Assembly: GCF_013408095.1 (NCBI RefSeq) | Contig: NZ_JACBZF010000002.1 | Location: 1-64,000 of the forward strand | From: Novosphingobium marinum | GTDB lineage: Bacteria > Pseudomonadota > Alphaproteobacteria > Sphingomonadales > Sphingomonadaceae | DNA length: 64,000 nucleotides | Direction of reading: 5' to 3' | Translations under genes and position numbers: made by a program | Shown here: piece after piece, positions 26,408 through 35,127 of the stretch | Position numbering within the stretch: the stretch's first letter is position 1 | Layout of the letters: each line of letters starts with the position of its first letter | Notes under the pieces: generated by a model | The model's input: only the letters and a program-made list of their open reading frames with translations | Database searches by the model: none | What the model was told of the DNA's origin: nothing

Positions 26408-27214
26408 ATGGCCAGCATAGCTTCGCACGACTGCACGATCATCATCCTCGCCGCCCAGCGCACGGGCGTAGTCAACCCGCTCGCCCTGCGCGCGGGCGTT
26501 AGCCACAAGTGCATCGTCCCGATCTGCGGAAAGCCGCTGATCGTTCACGTGATGGACGTGATCGCGGCGCTTCCCGTCAGGCCAAAAGTACGCATTTCGG
26601 TGGAGAAGGATGCGCATCCCCAACTCGGCGAAATCCTTGAGCCCTATCGCGAAAAGGGGCTGGACATCGATTTCCTGCCGTCGTCCCCGAACATCGCGGA
26701 AAGCGTCATCCTCGCGGCCGAGGACCAGCCCGCCCCCTACATCGTAACGACCGCGGACAATGTGCTGCTTTCGGGCGAGGTGATCGAGCATGCGCTGAAG
26801 GAACTGAAGCGGGCAGATGTCCTCGCGACGCTGACGCGTGACGAGTCGGTCCGCGCGGTCCATCCGGAAGGGCAGCGCAGGTTCTACAAGTTCAAGGACG
26901 GCGGATACGCCAATTGCAATGTCTACGGCATCGCCGGGCCGCATGCCCTGCGCGCGACCGAGGCGTTCCGTGAAGGCGGCCAGTTCATGAACAATCCGAA
27001 GCGGCTGGTTAAGGCCTTCGGGATCGTCAACATCGCACTGTTCAGGGCGGGCTTGCTCTCGCTTGAAGGCGCGATGAAGCGCCTGTCGAAGCGCTTCGGA
27101 GTGACCGTCAGGGCGATCGTCCCGTCCGACGGCGCGCAGGCGATCGACGTCGACAACGAGCGGACCTTCGACATTGCCGAGTTCGTGATGAAGGAGCGCA
27201 AGGGCAGTTCCTGA
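26408..27214 (+). CDS. MobA/GlmU-like NTP transferase
   Basis: A 268-residue nucleotidyltransferase of the GT-A-like NTP-transferase family, which forms NDP- or CMP-activated sugars, polyols or alcohols. The N-terminal IIILAAQRTGVVNPLALRAGVSHKCIVPICGKPLIVHVMD corresponds to the LAAGxGxRM...K..G.P signature, although the Gly-rich loop is altered (AAQRTG). TTADNVLLSG holds the Asp expected to bind Mg. The ATG at 26408 is preferred over a TTG at 26372 that lies inside the ATP-grasp gene. Activation of a head group for attachment to lipid is the likely role, inferred from neighbours. Confidence 0.65.
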   Translation: MASIASHDCTIIILAAQRTGVVNPLALRAGVSHKCIVPICGKPLIVHVMDVIAALPVRPKVRISVEKDAHPQLGEILEPYREKGLDIDFLPSSPNIAESVILAAEDQPAPYIVTTADNVLLSGEVIEHALKELKRADVLATLTRDESVRAVHPEGQRRFYKFKDGGYANCNVYGIAGPHALRATEAFREGGQFMNNPKRLVKAFGIVNIALFRAGLLSLEGAMKRLSKRFGVTVRAIVPSDGAQAIDVDNERTFDIAEFVMKERKGSS

Positions 27215-27255
27215 GCCTGCCTTCTCGGCTCGACAGCGCGCTAGCCGGGCGTATC

Positions 27256-28464
27256 ATGCGGCGTATGCCCCATGAAAAGCTTCTAGACGACGCGCGCGCC
27301 ATCTCGGATGACATCGTAAGACTTCGCCGCGCGATCCATGCCGAGCCCGAACTCGGGCTCCAGACGCCGAAAACCAGCGCCAAGGTCCGTGAAGCGCTCG
27401 CGCACCTGCCGCTCGAATGGCATGAGGGTACGTCGACGACCGGTCTCGTCGCGATCCTGAAGGGCGGAGGCGGCGAAGGGCGGTCGGTCTTGCTTCGCGG
27501 CGACATGGACGCCTTGCCGATGCCTGAGGAAACCGGGCTCGATTTCGCCTCGCAGGTTCCCGGCGTGATGCACGCGTGCGGCCACGATGCGCATACGGCC
27601 ATGCTGGCGGGGGCCGCCGAATTGCTTTGCCGCCGCAAGGACGCGCTCAAGGGCGAGGTGCGCTTCATGTTCCAGCCGGGGGAGGAGGGTCATCACGGCG
27701 CGCGCTTCATGCTCGAGGACGGGCTGCTCGATCCGTTGCCCGATGCGGCCTTTGCACTCCATGTCTTCCCCAACGCGCCACATGGCATGGTGGGCGGTCG
27801 CCAGGGTCCCCTCCTCGCCGCCGCGGACCAGTTCGTCGTTGCCGTGAAGGGCAAGGGCGGACACGCCTCGCTTCCGCACGAAACGATCGATCCCGTGCCG
27901 GTCGCCTGCGAGATCGTCACGGCGCTGCAGGCGATGGTGACCCGCAAGTTCAGTGTGTTCGATCCGGTCGTCCTTACCGTCGGGCGGGTCAGCGGCGGGA
28001 CCACCTTCAACGTCGTTCCCGACCACGCCGAAATCGAGGGGACGATGCGTTCGCTGTCGCCCGAAAACCGGCAGAAGCTGCGCGACGGTCTCGTACGGAT
28101 GGCGGAAGGGATCGCAGGCGCGCACGGCCTTTCCGCAGATGTGCGCATCGTCGAAGGCTTCCCGGTCACTATCTGCGCTGGCGCGGCGGTGGATTTCGGC
28201 GAGGCCACTGCCCGCCGCCTGTTCGGCGAGGGGGCGTTCCTTCGGCTCGACGATCCGATCATGGGTGCCGAGGATTTCGCTTACGTGCTCGAGCAAGTGC
28301 CCGGCGCGATGTTCTTCCTCGGCGTCAGTCATGAGGGCGAGGACTGGACGCAATGTTGCGGTATCCACTCGACCAGGATGATCGTGGACGAGACCGTGAT
28401 GCCGCAGGGGGCGGCCTTCCTCGCGGGGCTTGCCGAAGCATTCCTCGCAAACGGTTTCGACTGA
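27256..28464 (+). CDS. M20D amidohydrolase (hippurate/N-acyl amino acid hydrolase type)
   Basis: A 402-residue zinc metallohydrolase. Motifs are LRGDMDALPMPEETGLDF, MHACGHDAHTAMLAGAAELL (metal ligands Cys and His), FQPGEEGHHGARFM (catalytic Glu-Glu), GKGGHASLPHETIDPV and MGAEDFAYVLEQVPGAMFFLG. It removes acyl groups from amino acids or peptides. It precedes the oxoprolinase-like gene by six bases in the same direction, and both act on amides of amino acids, suggesting an amino-acid salvage operon. Confidence 0.9.
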   Translation: MRRMPHEKLLDDARAISDDIVRLRRAIHAEPELGLQTPKTSAKVREALAHLPLEWHEGTSTTGLVAILKGGGGEGRSVLLRGDMDALPMPEETGLDFASQVPGVMHACGHDAHTAMLAGAAELLCRRKDALKGEVRFMFQPGEEGHHGARFMLEDGLLDPLPDAAFALHVFPNAPHGMVGGRQGPLLAAADQFVVAVKGKGGHASLPHETIDPVPVACEIVTALQAMVTRKFSVFDPVVLTVGRVSGGTTFNVVPDHAEIEGTMRSLSPENRQKLRDGLVRMAEGIAGAHGLSADVRIVEGFPVTICAGAAVDFGEATARRLFGEGAFLRLDDPIMGAEDFAYVLEQVPGAMFFLGVSHEGEDWTQCCGIHSTRMIVDETVMPQGAAFLAGLAEAFLANGFD

Positions 28465-28470
28465 CGCAGC

Positions 28471-31400
28471 ATGACCGCACGGCGCTGGCGCTTCTGGGTC
28501 GATCGCGGCGGCACGTTCACCGATGTCGTGGCGCGTTCGCCCGACGGCCGGGTCGAGCGTCTCAAGTTGTTGTCCGAAGATCCGGACAGCTACGACGACG
28601 CCACGATCGAGGCGATGCGACGATTGACCGGCGTACATGAAGGCGACCTGCCCGCCGCCGAGCTTCGTCTGGGCACGACCGTTGCCACAAATGCCCTGCT
28701 CGAACGCAAGGGCGAGCCGACGCTGCTCGTCGTCACGCGCGGATTCCGCGATGCGCTGCGCATCGGCACGCAGGAGAGACCCGAAATCTTCGCGCGGCGG
28801 ATCGAACTGCCCCCGCCGCTTTACGCGGATGTGGTCGAGATAGCCGAGCGAGTCGGGGCGAGCGGCGAGATCGTGATGCCGCTCCGTTCCGATGCTGCGC
28901 AGCAATTGCTGCAGCAAAAGTTCGACGAGGGCTATCGGTCGGTCGCCATCGCGCTGATGCACGGCTATCGTTTTCCCGAACACGAGAGGAAGCTGGCAGA
29001 GATCGCGGAGTCCATCGGTTTCATGCAGGTTTCCGCCAGCCACGAGGTCGCCCCGCTCATCAAGATGATTGCGCGCGGCCAGACGACTGTCGTCGATGCG
29101 TACCTCTCGCCCGTGCTCGACCGATACGTCCGCAAGCTGGAGGCAGGGCTGGGTCCGGCAGTCGACGCGCTCTACATGCAATCGAGCGGAGGCCTCGCGG
29201 CAGGCGAGGCTTTCCGCGGCAAGGATGCGATACTTTCGGGACCGGCGGGTGGCATCGTCGGCATGGTTGCAGTTGCGCGCGAGGCAGGCTTCGAGGACGT
29301 CGTCGGCTTCGACATGGGAGGAACATCCACGGACGTCTCGCACTTTGCCGGAAGGTACGAGCGCGACAGCGAAACGCGCGTGGCCGGCCTGCGAATTCGC
29401 ACGCCTATGATGCGCATCGAAACGGTCGCGGCGGGAGGGGGGTCGGTCTGCCAATTCGACGGCGGGCGCTTCCTCGTCGGGCCGGAGTCTGCAGGCGCGA
29501 TCCCGGGCCCGGCATGCTACCGGCGCGGAGGGCCTCTGACGGTCACGGATTGCAACCTCCTTCTCGGGAAACTGCGGCCCGAACACTTTCCCGCCGTTTT
29601 CGGTCCCGATGGCAATCGGCCGCCGAGCGAAAATGCTGCGCAGCAGGCGCTGCAGCAAACTCTCGGACAGATCGAGAGCGCTATAGGACGCCGCATGGAT
29701 GCGCGCGAAGCGGCGGAGGGCTTCCTCGACATTGCGGTCGCCAGCATGGCGAATGCGATCAAGGCCGTGTCGCTGCGACGGGGACACGATGTCTCGCGCG
29801 CGGCGCTGGTGTGCTTCGGGGGCGCCGGCGGGCAGCATGCCTGCCGCGTTGCCGATGCGCTTGGAATGCACGAGATCCTGCTCCACCCGCTCGGGAGCGT
29901 GCTCTCGGCCTACGGCATGGGCCTGGCGCAGCGCAGCGCGTTGCGCGAAAGGACGCTGGGCTTGCCGCTCGACGAGGAAGGGCTGGCAGCGATCGACTGT
30001 GCGGTGCGAGCACTTTGCAGGGAGACAACAGGCGATCTTTGCGGACAGGGGGTCGGCGCCAATTCGATCCGGCACGAGGTTCTCGTCGCGCTGAGGCCTT
30101 CGGGGAGCGAGAATGCCATCGAGGTGGCACCGGGTTCCAGAGAAGCAATGCTGCGCGCATTCCGGTCGGAATGGCGCGAGCGCTTCGGGTTCGATGCGAC
30201 AGGAGACATCGTAGCCGAAACGCTCATCGTCGAAGCGATGTCGCAGGATCGCGATGCCGGCGGATCGACGGTCGCGCTTCCCGAAGTATCGGGTGAGCCG
30301 CTGGGGCAGGTTGCGATCTTCACGGGCGGGAAGGAACATCGGGCCCCGCTTTACGATAGGAGCGCCCTGGCCGAAGGGTTCGCAGCCGATGGTCCGGTCC
30401 TGATCGTGGACGAAGTCTCGACGACCGTTGTCGAGCCCGGCTGGCGGGTTGGTGTGGACAAGCTGGGCAATCTCATCCTTTCGCGCGTGGATGCGCGCGC
30501 GCACCGGGCCGTCGGACCAGAGCGCGATCCGGTCCGGCTGGAGATCATGAGCGCATTGTTCATGTCAATCGCCGAGGAAATGGGCGCCGCGCTGCAATCC
30601 AGCGCGCGGTCTGTGAACATCAGGGAGCGGCTGGACTTTTCCTGCGCGCTTTTCGACAAGACCGGCGGCCTCGTCGCCAACGCTCCGCACATGCCGGTGC
30701 ATCTCGGTTCGATGGGTGAAAGCGTGCGCACGATCCTTGAACGTCGCGGAGAAGGACGTGACGGACGCGGCATGCTGCCGGGCGACGCCTATGTCCTCAA
30801 CGCTCCATACGACGGCGGCACGCACTTGCCCGACATCACCGTCGTAATGCCCGTATTCGCCTGCGACGACGATGCAGTCCCGGCATGGTTCGTGGCAGCG
30901 CGCGGGCACCACGCCGACGTCGGGGGAATCAGTCCGGGCTCGATGCCGCCCGTCAGCGGGACACTGGACGAAGAGGGTGTCGTCATCGACAACGAACTGC
31001 TCGTCGACCGCGGCGAGTTTCTCGAGCACCGTATCCGGGTGCTGCTCGGTTCCGGGCGCTGGCCGGCGCGTAACGTCGATCAGAACGTTGCCGATCTCCA
31101 GGCGCAAGTCGCCGCGTGCGCGCGGGGAGCGAACGAATTGCGGCGCATTGCCCGTGAACAGGGGCGTGAGGCGGTCGACGCCTACATGGCCCATGCGCAG
31201 GACCACGCCGAGGCTGCGGTGCGAAAACTCGTCGGCAATCTGTCGAACGGCGGGTTCACGCTGGCGATGGACAACGGTGCGCGAATCCGCGTCTCGGTGA
31301 GCATCGACCGGGTCGAGAAAAGCGCCGTTGTCGATTTCGCAGGGACGAGCAGCCAGCTTGCCGACAATTTCAACGCGCCGCTCCCCGTCGTCCGCGCAGC

Positions 31401-32066
31401 GGTGCTCTACGTCGTCCGGCTGCTGATCGACGAGCCGATTCCGATGAACGAGGGATGCCTCCGCCCGTTCGCCATTCGCGTCCCTGCCGGATCGATGCTC
31501 GATCCCCGGCATCCTGCTGCGGTGGTTGCCGGCAATGTCGAGACCAGCCAGGCTATTGTCGACGCGCTGCTCGGCGCGCTTGGCGCGACGGCGGCATCGC
31601 AGGGCACCATGAACAATTTCACGTTCGGTGACGATAGCCGGCAGTACTACGAAACCATTGCCGGAGGTTCGGGAGCCGGTCCGGACTGGACGTCGTCCAG
31701 ACGCACATGACCAACAGCCTCCTTACCGATCCCGAGGTGCTCGAGGCGAATTTTCCGGTGCGGATCGAAGAGTTCGCGATCCGCGAGGGTTCTGGAGGAC
31801 ACGGCCTGCACCGCGGCGGTAATGGGGCGCTACGGCGCATCCGGTTTCTCGAGCCGATGTCCGCGGGCATATTGTCTGGAAGGCGCGTCCATGCCCCATT
31901 CGGACTCCTTGGCGGAGAAGACGGTGCGCGCGGTGCGAACCGTATCGAACGCGCGGACGGTTCGGTCGAAACGCTTGGGCCCGTCGCATCGGCAGAGCTC
32001 CAACCCGGGGATGCCTTCGTGATCGAAACGCCCGGCGGCGGCGCCTTCGGCCGGGAGGAACGCTAG
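28471..32066 (+). pseudogene. 5-oxoprolinase/hydantoinase A-B fusion protein, with a one-base frameshift
   Basis: The first frame, 28471-31710, gives 1,079 residues: an N-terminal hydantoinase A / oxoprolinase domain (FWVDRGGTFTDVVARSPDGR, FDMGGTSTDVS) and a hydantoinase B domain from about residue 690. It ends abnormally (GGSGAGPDWTSSRRT, stop). The remainder continues in the -1 frame from about 31683: GLDVVQTHMTNSLLTDPEVLE to TPGGGAFGREER at 32066. Adding one G in the CCGGACTGG at 31681-31689 would restore one frame of about 1,198 residues, the usual length. ATP-dependent hydrolysis of 5-oxoproline or related cyclic amides is the family activity. It may be a real mutation or a sequencing error. 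Confidence 0.85.
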
Positions 32067-32067
32067 A

Positions 32068-32361
32068 TCAGGCGCGAATGTCCGCCCAGTCGGGGTGCTT
32101 GTCGAACGCGGCGACGACATAGCTGCAGACGGGCTTGATCTTGAAGCCCTCCTCGCGCGCATCCTCTACCATGCGCTCGACCAGCCGGGCAGCCACGCCC
32201 CGGCCGCCGATGGCGGGCGGGACGATCGTGTGTTCGGCCACCCTCACGCCGTCGCGCTCCACCCAGGTCAGGCGTCCGGTCTCGTCATGGCCTTCGAGCC
32301 GGGCGTGGTATTCACCGTGTTTTCCCTCATCGTGCGTAGTGATCGTGACTTTGCCGGTCAT
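32068..32361 (-). CDS. Small GNAT-fold acetyltransferase (COG2388 type)
   Basis: A 97-residue GNAT-fold protein: VTITTHDEGKHGEYHARLEG, then AEHTIVPPAIGGRGVAARLVERMVEDAREEGFKIKPVCSYVVAAFDKHPDWADI. The GGRGVA...L loop binds acetyl-CoA, and SYV....HP is the usual end of this short family. The ATG at 32361 has AAGGGAAC before it. It converges with the oxoprolinase-like gene with one base between the stops. Substrate unknown. Confidence 0.8.
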   Translation of the reverse strand: MTGKVTITTHDEGKHGEYHARLEGHDETGRLTWVERDGVRVAEHTIVPPAIGGRGVAARLVERMVEDAREEGFKIKPVCSYVVAAFDKHPDWADIRA

Positions 32362-32403
32362 GCGTGTTCCCTTGATTGCTTGACGGTGAACGCGTGCGTC
32401 ATC

Positions 32404-33411
32404 ATGGCGGTTCCGATGCAGTTTCTCTCCGACAATGCCGCTCCGGTCCACCCTGCCGTATGGGAGGCGTTGCGGGCCGCCGACGAGGCTGATGCGCCTT
32501 ACGACAACGATTTTCTCAGCCGCCGCCTGGACGAGGCTTTCGGCGGGCTGTTCGGGTGCGAGGTCGCCGCCTTGTGGGTTGCCACGGGGACAGCGGCGAA
32601 TTGCCTGGCGCTTGCGCCGATGGTTCCGCCCCATGGCGGCGTGGTCTGCCACCGCGAAGCGCACATCGAGGTCGACGAGGCGGGCGCGCCCGGCTTCTAC
32701 CTCCACGGCGCGAAGCTGATCCTGGCCGAGGGCGAGGGGGCCAGGCTGACGCCCGGGGACATCGAAGCCGCGATCGACCCGATCCGCGACGACGTCCACC
32801 AGGTGCAGCCCCACGCGCTTTCGGTGACGCAGACGAGCGAGTACGGCCGCGCCTACTCGCCCGGCGACATGTCCGCACTGGCGAGATTCGCCAGGGAGCG
32901 CGGGCTTGGCTTCCACGTCGACGGCGCGCGTTTCGCCAACGCCGTTGCGCATCTGGATTGCCTGCCGCGCGAGGCCTGTGCCGGTTCCGACGTGTTGTCC
33001 TTCGGTTTCGTGAAGAACGGCGGGATGGGAGCCGAGGCGATCGTCTTCTTCGATCCCGCGCTTGCAGATGTCGTGCGTTACCGGCGCAAGCGCGCGGGGC
33101 ACCTCCAATCGAAGGGGCGGTTCCTCGCCGCGCAGATCCTTGCGATGCTCGATGACGATCTCTGGCTGCGCAATGCCCGCGCCGCCAATGCCGCCGCGGC
33201 CGAGATCGCGGGCGCATGCGGGTCGCGGCTTATGCATCCTGTCGAGGCAAACGAACTGTTCGTGCGTCTGTCCTCTTCCGAACGCGAGTGGCTGCGCGCA
33301 TCGGGCTTTTCGTTCTACGACTGGGGTGAGGATGCCGCGCGGTTCGTCACGGCATGGAACACCCGCGCCGAGGACGCGGCGGCGCTCGCCAAGGCGATCG
33401 CGGAGCTGTGA
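32404..33411 (+). CDS. ltaE: Low-specificity L-threonine aldolase
   Basis: PLP enzyme that cleaves threonine to glycine and acetaldehyde. It starts with FLSDNAAPVHPAVWEAL and carries CHREAHIEVDEAGAP, GLGFHVDGARFANAVA (cofactor Asp) and SFGFVKNGGMGAEAIVFF, where the Lys binds PLP. Length 335 residues from the ATG at 32404; the second ATG at 32416 (MQFLSDN) is equally likely. Its stop overlaps the GTG of the EamA transporter. Confidence 0.88.
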   Translation: MAVPMQFLSDNAAPVHPAVWEALRAADEADAPYDNDFLSRRLDEAFGGLFGCEVAALWVATGTAANCLALAPMVPPHGGVVCHREAHIEVDEAGAPGFYLHGAKLILAEGEGARLTPGDIEAAIDPIRDDVHQVQPHALSVTQTSEYGRAYSPGDMSALARFARERGLGFHVDGARFANAVAHLDCLPREACAGSDVLSFGFVKNGGMGAEAIVFFDPALADVVRYRRKRAGHLQSKGRFLAAQILAMLDDDLWLRNARAANAAAAEIAGACGSRLMHPVEANELFVRLSSSEREWLRASGFSFYDWGEDAARFVTAWNTRAEDAAALAKAIAEL

Positions 33412-34331
33412 GCGATCCCGCGCCGCATGCGCTGCTGAGGCCGCGCATAGCGCTGCCCTTCCTGCTGGTTGCGACGATCTGGGGTTCGACCTGGTGGGTG
33501 ATCACCGACCAGATCGACGGTGTGCCCGCGCCATGGTCCGTCGTCTGGCGTTTCTCGATCGCGATGCCCGCGATGTTCCTGCTCGCCCGCGTCATGGGCA
33601 AGCCGCTGGGGATCGGGCGGCGGGTGCATTTGCTTGCGATGGGGATCGGCCTCACCCAGTTCTGCGGCAATTTCAATTTCGTCTACCATGCCGAGATGCA
33701 CCTGACCTCGGGCATCGTGGCGCTTCTTATCGGTATGATGCTGGTGCCCAATGCGATCCTGGGGAGAATCTTCCTCGATCAGCCGGTCACGCCGCGTTTT
33801 GTCTTCGGAAGCGCGGTCGCGATCACCGGGATTGCCCTGCTGCTGGTCCACGAATGGCGCGAAGAAAGTCTCGGCGGCAACGTCGGGCTTGGCATCGTGC
33901 TTGCCGTGGCGGCCATGCTCTGCGCCTCGGTGGCGAACGTCGCGCAGGCGAACACCACGGGTCGCTCGGTCCCGATGGTCAGTTTGCTGGCGTGGTCGAT
34001 GCTCTACGGCCTGATTTGCGACGTGGTCTTCGCGGCGGCCGCGGTCGGCGCGCCGGTCCTCCCCGACAGGCCCACGTACTGGCTGGGCACGGCGTACCTC
34101 GCGCTCGCAGGTTCGATCGTGACCTTTCCGCTGTACTTCACCCTCGTGCGCGAACTCGGACCGGGTCGCGCGGCCTATAACGGAGTGCTCGTGGTCATCA
34201 TCGCCATGATGCTGTCGACGCTGCTCGAAGGCTATGTCTGGTCGCCGCTGGCGGGGCTGGGCGCGGCGATGTCGCTTGCCGGGCTGATCGTCGCCCTGAG
34301 GGCGCGCAAGCCGGTGGCGAAGTCGGGATAG
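33408..34331 (+). CDS. EamA-family (DMT) transporter
   Basis: A 307-residue inner-membrane transporter with ten hydrophobic segments in two EamA repeats. It begins RPRIALPFLLVATIWGSTWWVITDQ, with PAPWSVVWRFSIAMPAM following, typical of drug/metabolite exporters of the RhaT or YdcZ type. The start is GTG at 33408, overlapping the TGA of ltaE, so translation is coupled; this suggests export of an amino acid or related compound. Its last 100 bases overlap the 3' end of the convergent SDR gene. Confidence 0.85.
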   Translation: MSDPAPHALLRPRIALPFLLVATIWGSTWWVITDQIDGVPAPWSVVWRFSIAMPAMFLLARVMGKPLGIGRRVHLLAMGIGLTQFCGNFNFVYHAEMHLTSGIVALLIGMMLVPNAILGRIFLDQPVTPRFVFGSAVAITGIALLLVHEWREESLGGNVGLGIVLAVAAMLCASVANVAQANTTGRSVPMVSLLAWSMLYGLICDVVFAAAAVGAPVLPDRPTYWLGTAYLALAGSIVTFPLYFTLVRELGPGRAAYNGVLVVIIAMMLSTLLEGYVWSPLAGLGAAMSLAGLIVALRARKPVAKSG

Positions 34332-35071
34332 GCGGGACGCCAGCCGAGCATTCGTTTTGCCTTTCCGTTGGCGACGCGGCGGTTCTCGGCATAGAATCCG
34401 CGCGCCATCGGCGACAGTCCGGCCTGCTCTATGGTCTGCAACGGTGGCGGCGCGACGCCGAGCATGGCGCATGCCGCCTCAACCAGCGTGTTTTGCGAGC
34501 AGGGCAGATCGTCCGACACGTTGTAGGCTCCCGGCGGCGCGTCACCGTCAAGCGCCGCCAGCACCGCACCGGCAATGTCATCGACGTGGATGCGACTGAA
34601 CACTTGCCCCGGCAGGTCTATCCGGTGCGCCCGCCCCGTCGCGACACGGTCGAACACGCTGCGGCCCGGCCCGTAGATGCCGGGGAGCCGAAAGACGCTC
34701 GCGCCGCGTTCCATCCACTGGGCGTCGCATTCGGCGCGGACGGTGCGCCTGCCGGTGCCGACAGGCGCGCTCTCGTCGACCCACGAACCCTGCGCGTCGC
34801 CGTAGACACCGGTCGAGGACAGGTAGCCGAGCCACTTGCCGGCAAGGGCATTTCCGTAGCGCTCGAGTACCGGGTCGCTGCCCTCGCCGGCGGGGGGGAC
34901 CGAGGACAACACGTGCGAGCAATCGGCGAGCGCCATGCGGACCGTTCCCTCGTCGTCGAAGGAAAGAGTGCCGTCCCGGCCCGTCGACACGACCTCCCAG
35001 CCGCGTCCTTCGAGGTGGGCGGCGATGCGCTTGGCGGTGTAGCCGAGGCCGAAGATTAGGATCCGCTGCAT
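34232..35071 (-). CDS. NAD(P)-dependent epimerase/SDR-family protein
   Basis: A 279-residue extended short-chain dehydrogenase-fold protein. It begins MQRILIFGLGYTAKRIAAHL (the GxGxxA Rossmann motif) and contains YLSSTGVYGDAQGSWVDESAP, where the Tyr is in a YG rather than a YxxxK context, and RLPGIYGPGRSVFDRV. It is like the YeeZ-type group whose substrate is unknown. Its C-terminal 33 residues overlap the convergent transporter gene by 100 bases; the match of GWRPAYPDFATGLRAL to the family supports the reading up to about there. Confidence 0.8.
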   Translation of the reverse strand: MQRILIFGLGYTAKRIAAHLEGRGWEVVSTGRDGTLSFDDEGTVRMALADCSHVLSSVPPAGEGSDPVLERYGNALAGKWLGYLSSTGVYGDAQGSWVDESAPVGTGRRTVRAECDAQWMERGASVFRLPGIYGPGRSVFDRVATGRAHRIDLPGQVFSRIHVDDIAGAVLAALDGDAPPGAYNVSDDLPCSQNTLVEAACAMLGVAPPPLQTIEQAGLSPMARGFYAENRRVANGKAKRMLGWRPAYPDFATGLRALRATISPASDIAAPSPASGDQT

Positions 35072-35127
35072 GCCGCAACCCTAATGCAAGTGGTGGCAAT
35101 CGGAAGAGGAACGTCTACTTAGGCACG

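Noticed and set aside
27283..30504. 1,073-codon open frame on the minus strand
   Set aside because: It is the antisense of the M20 and oxoprolinase genes, both of which have clear motifs; it is a GC-bias shadow.
31707..32066. A separate 119-codon gene after the oxoprolinase
   Set aside because: Its sequence is the family C-terminus of the preceding gene; a single-base frameshift explains it better than an extra gene.
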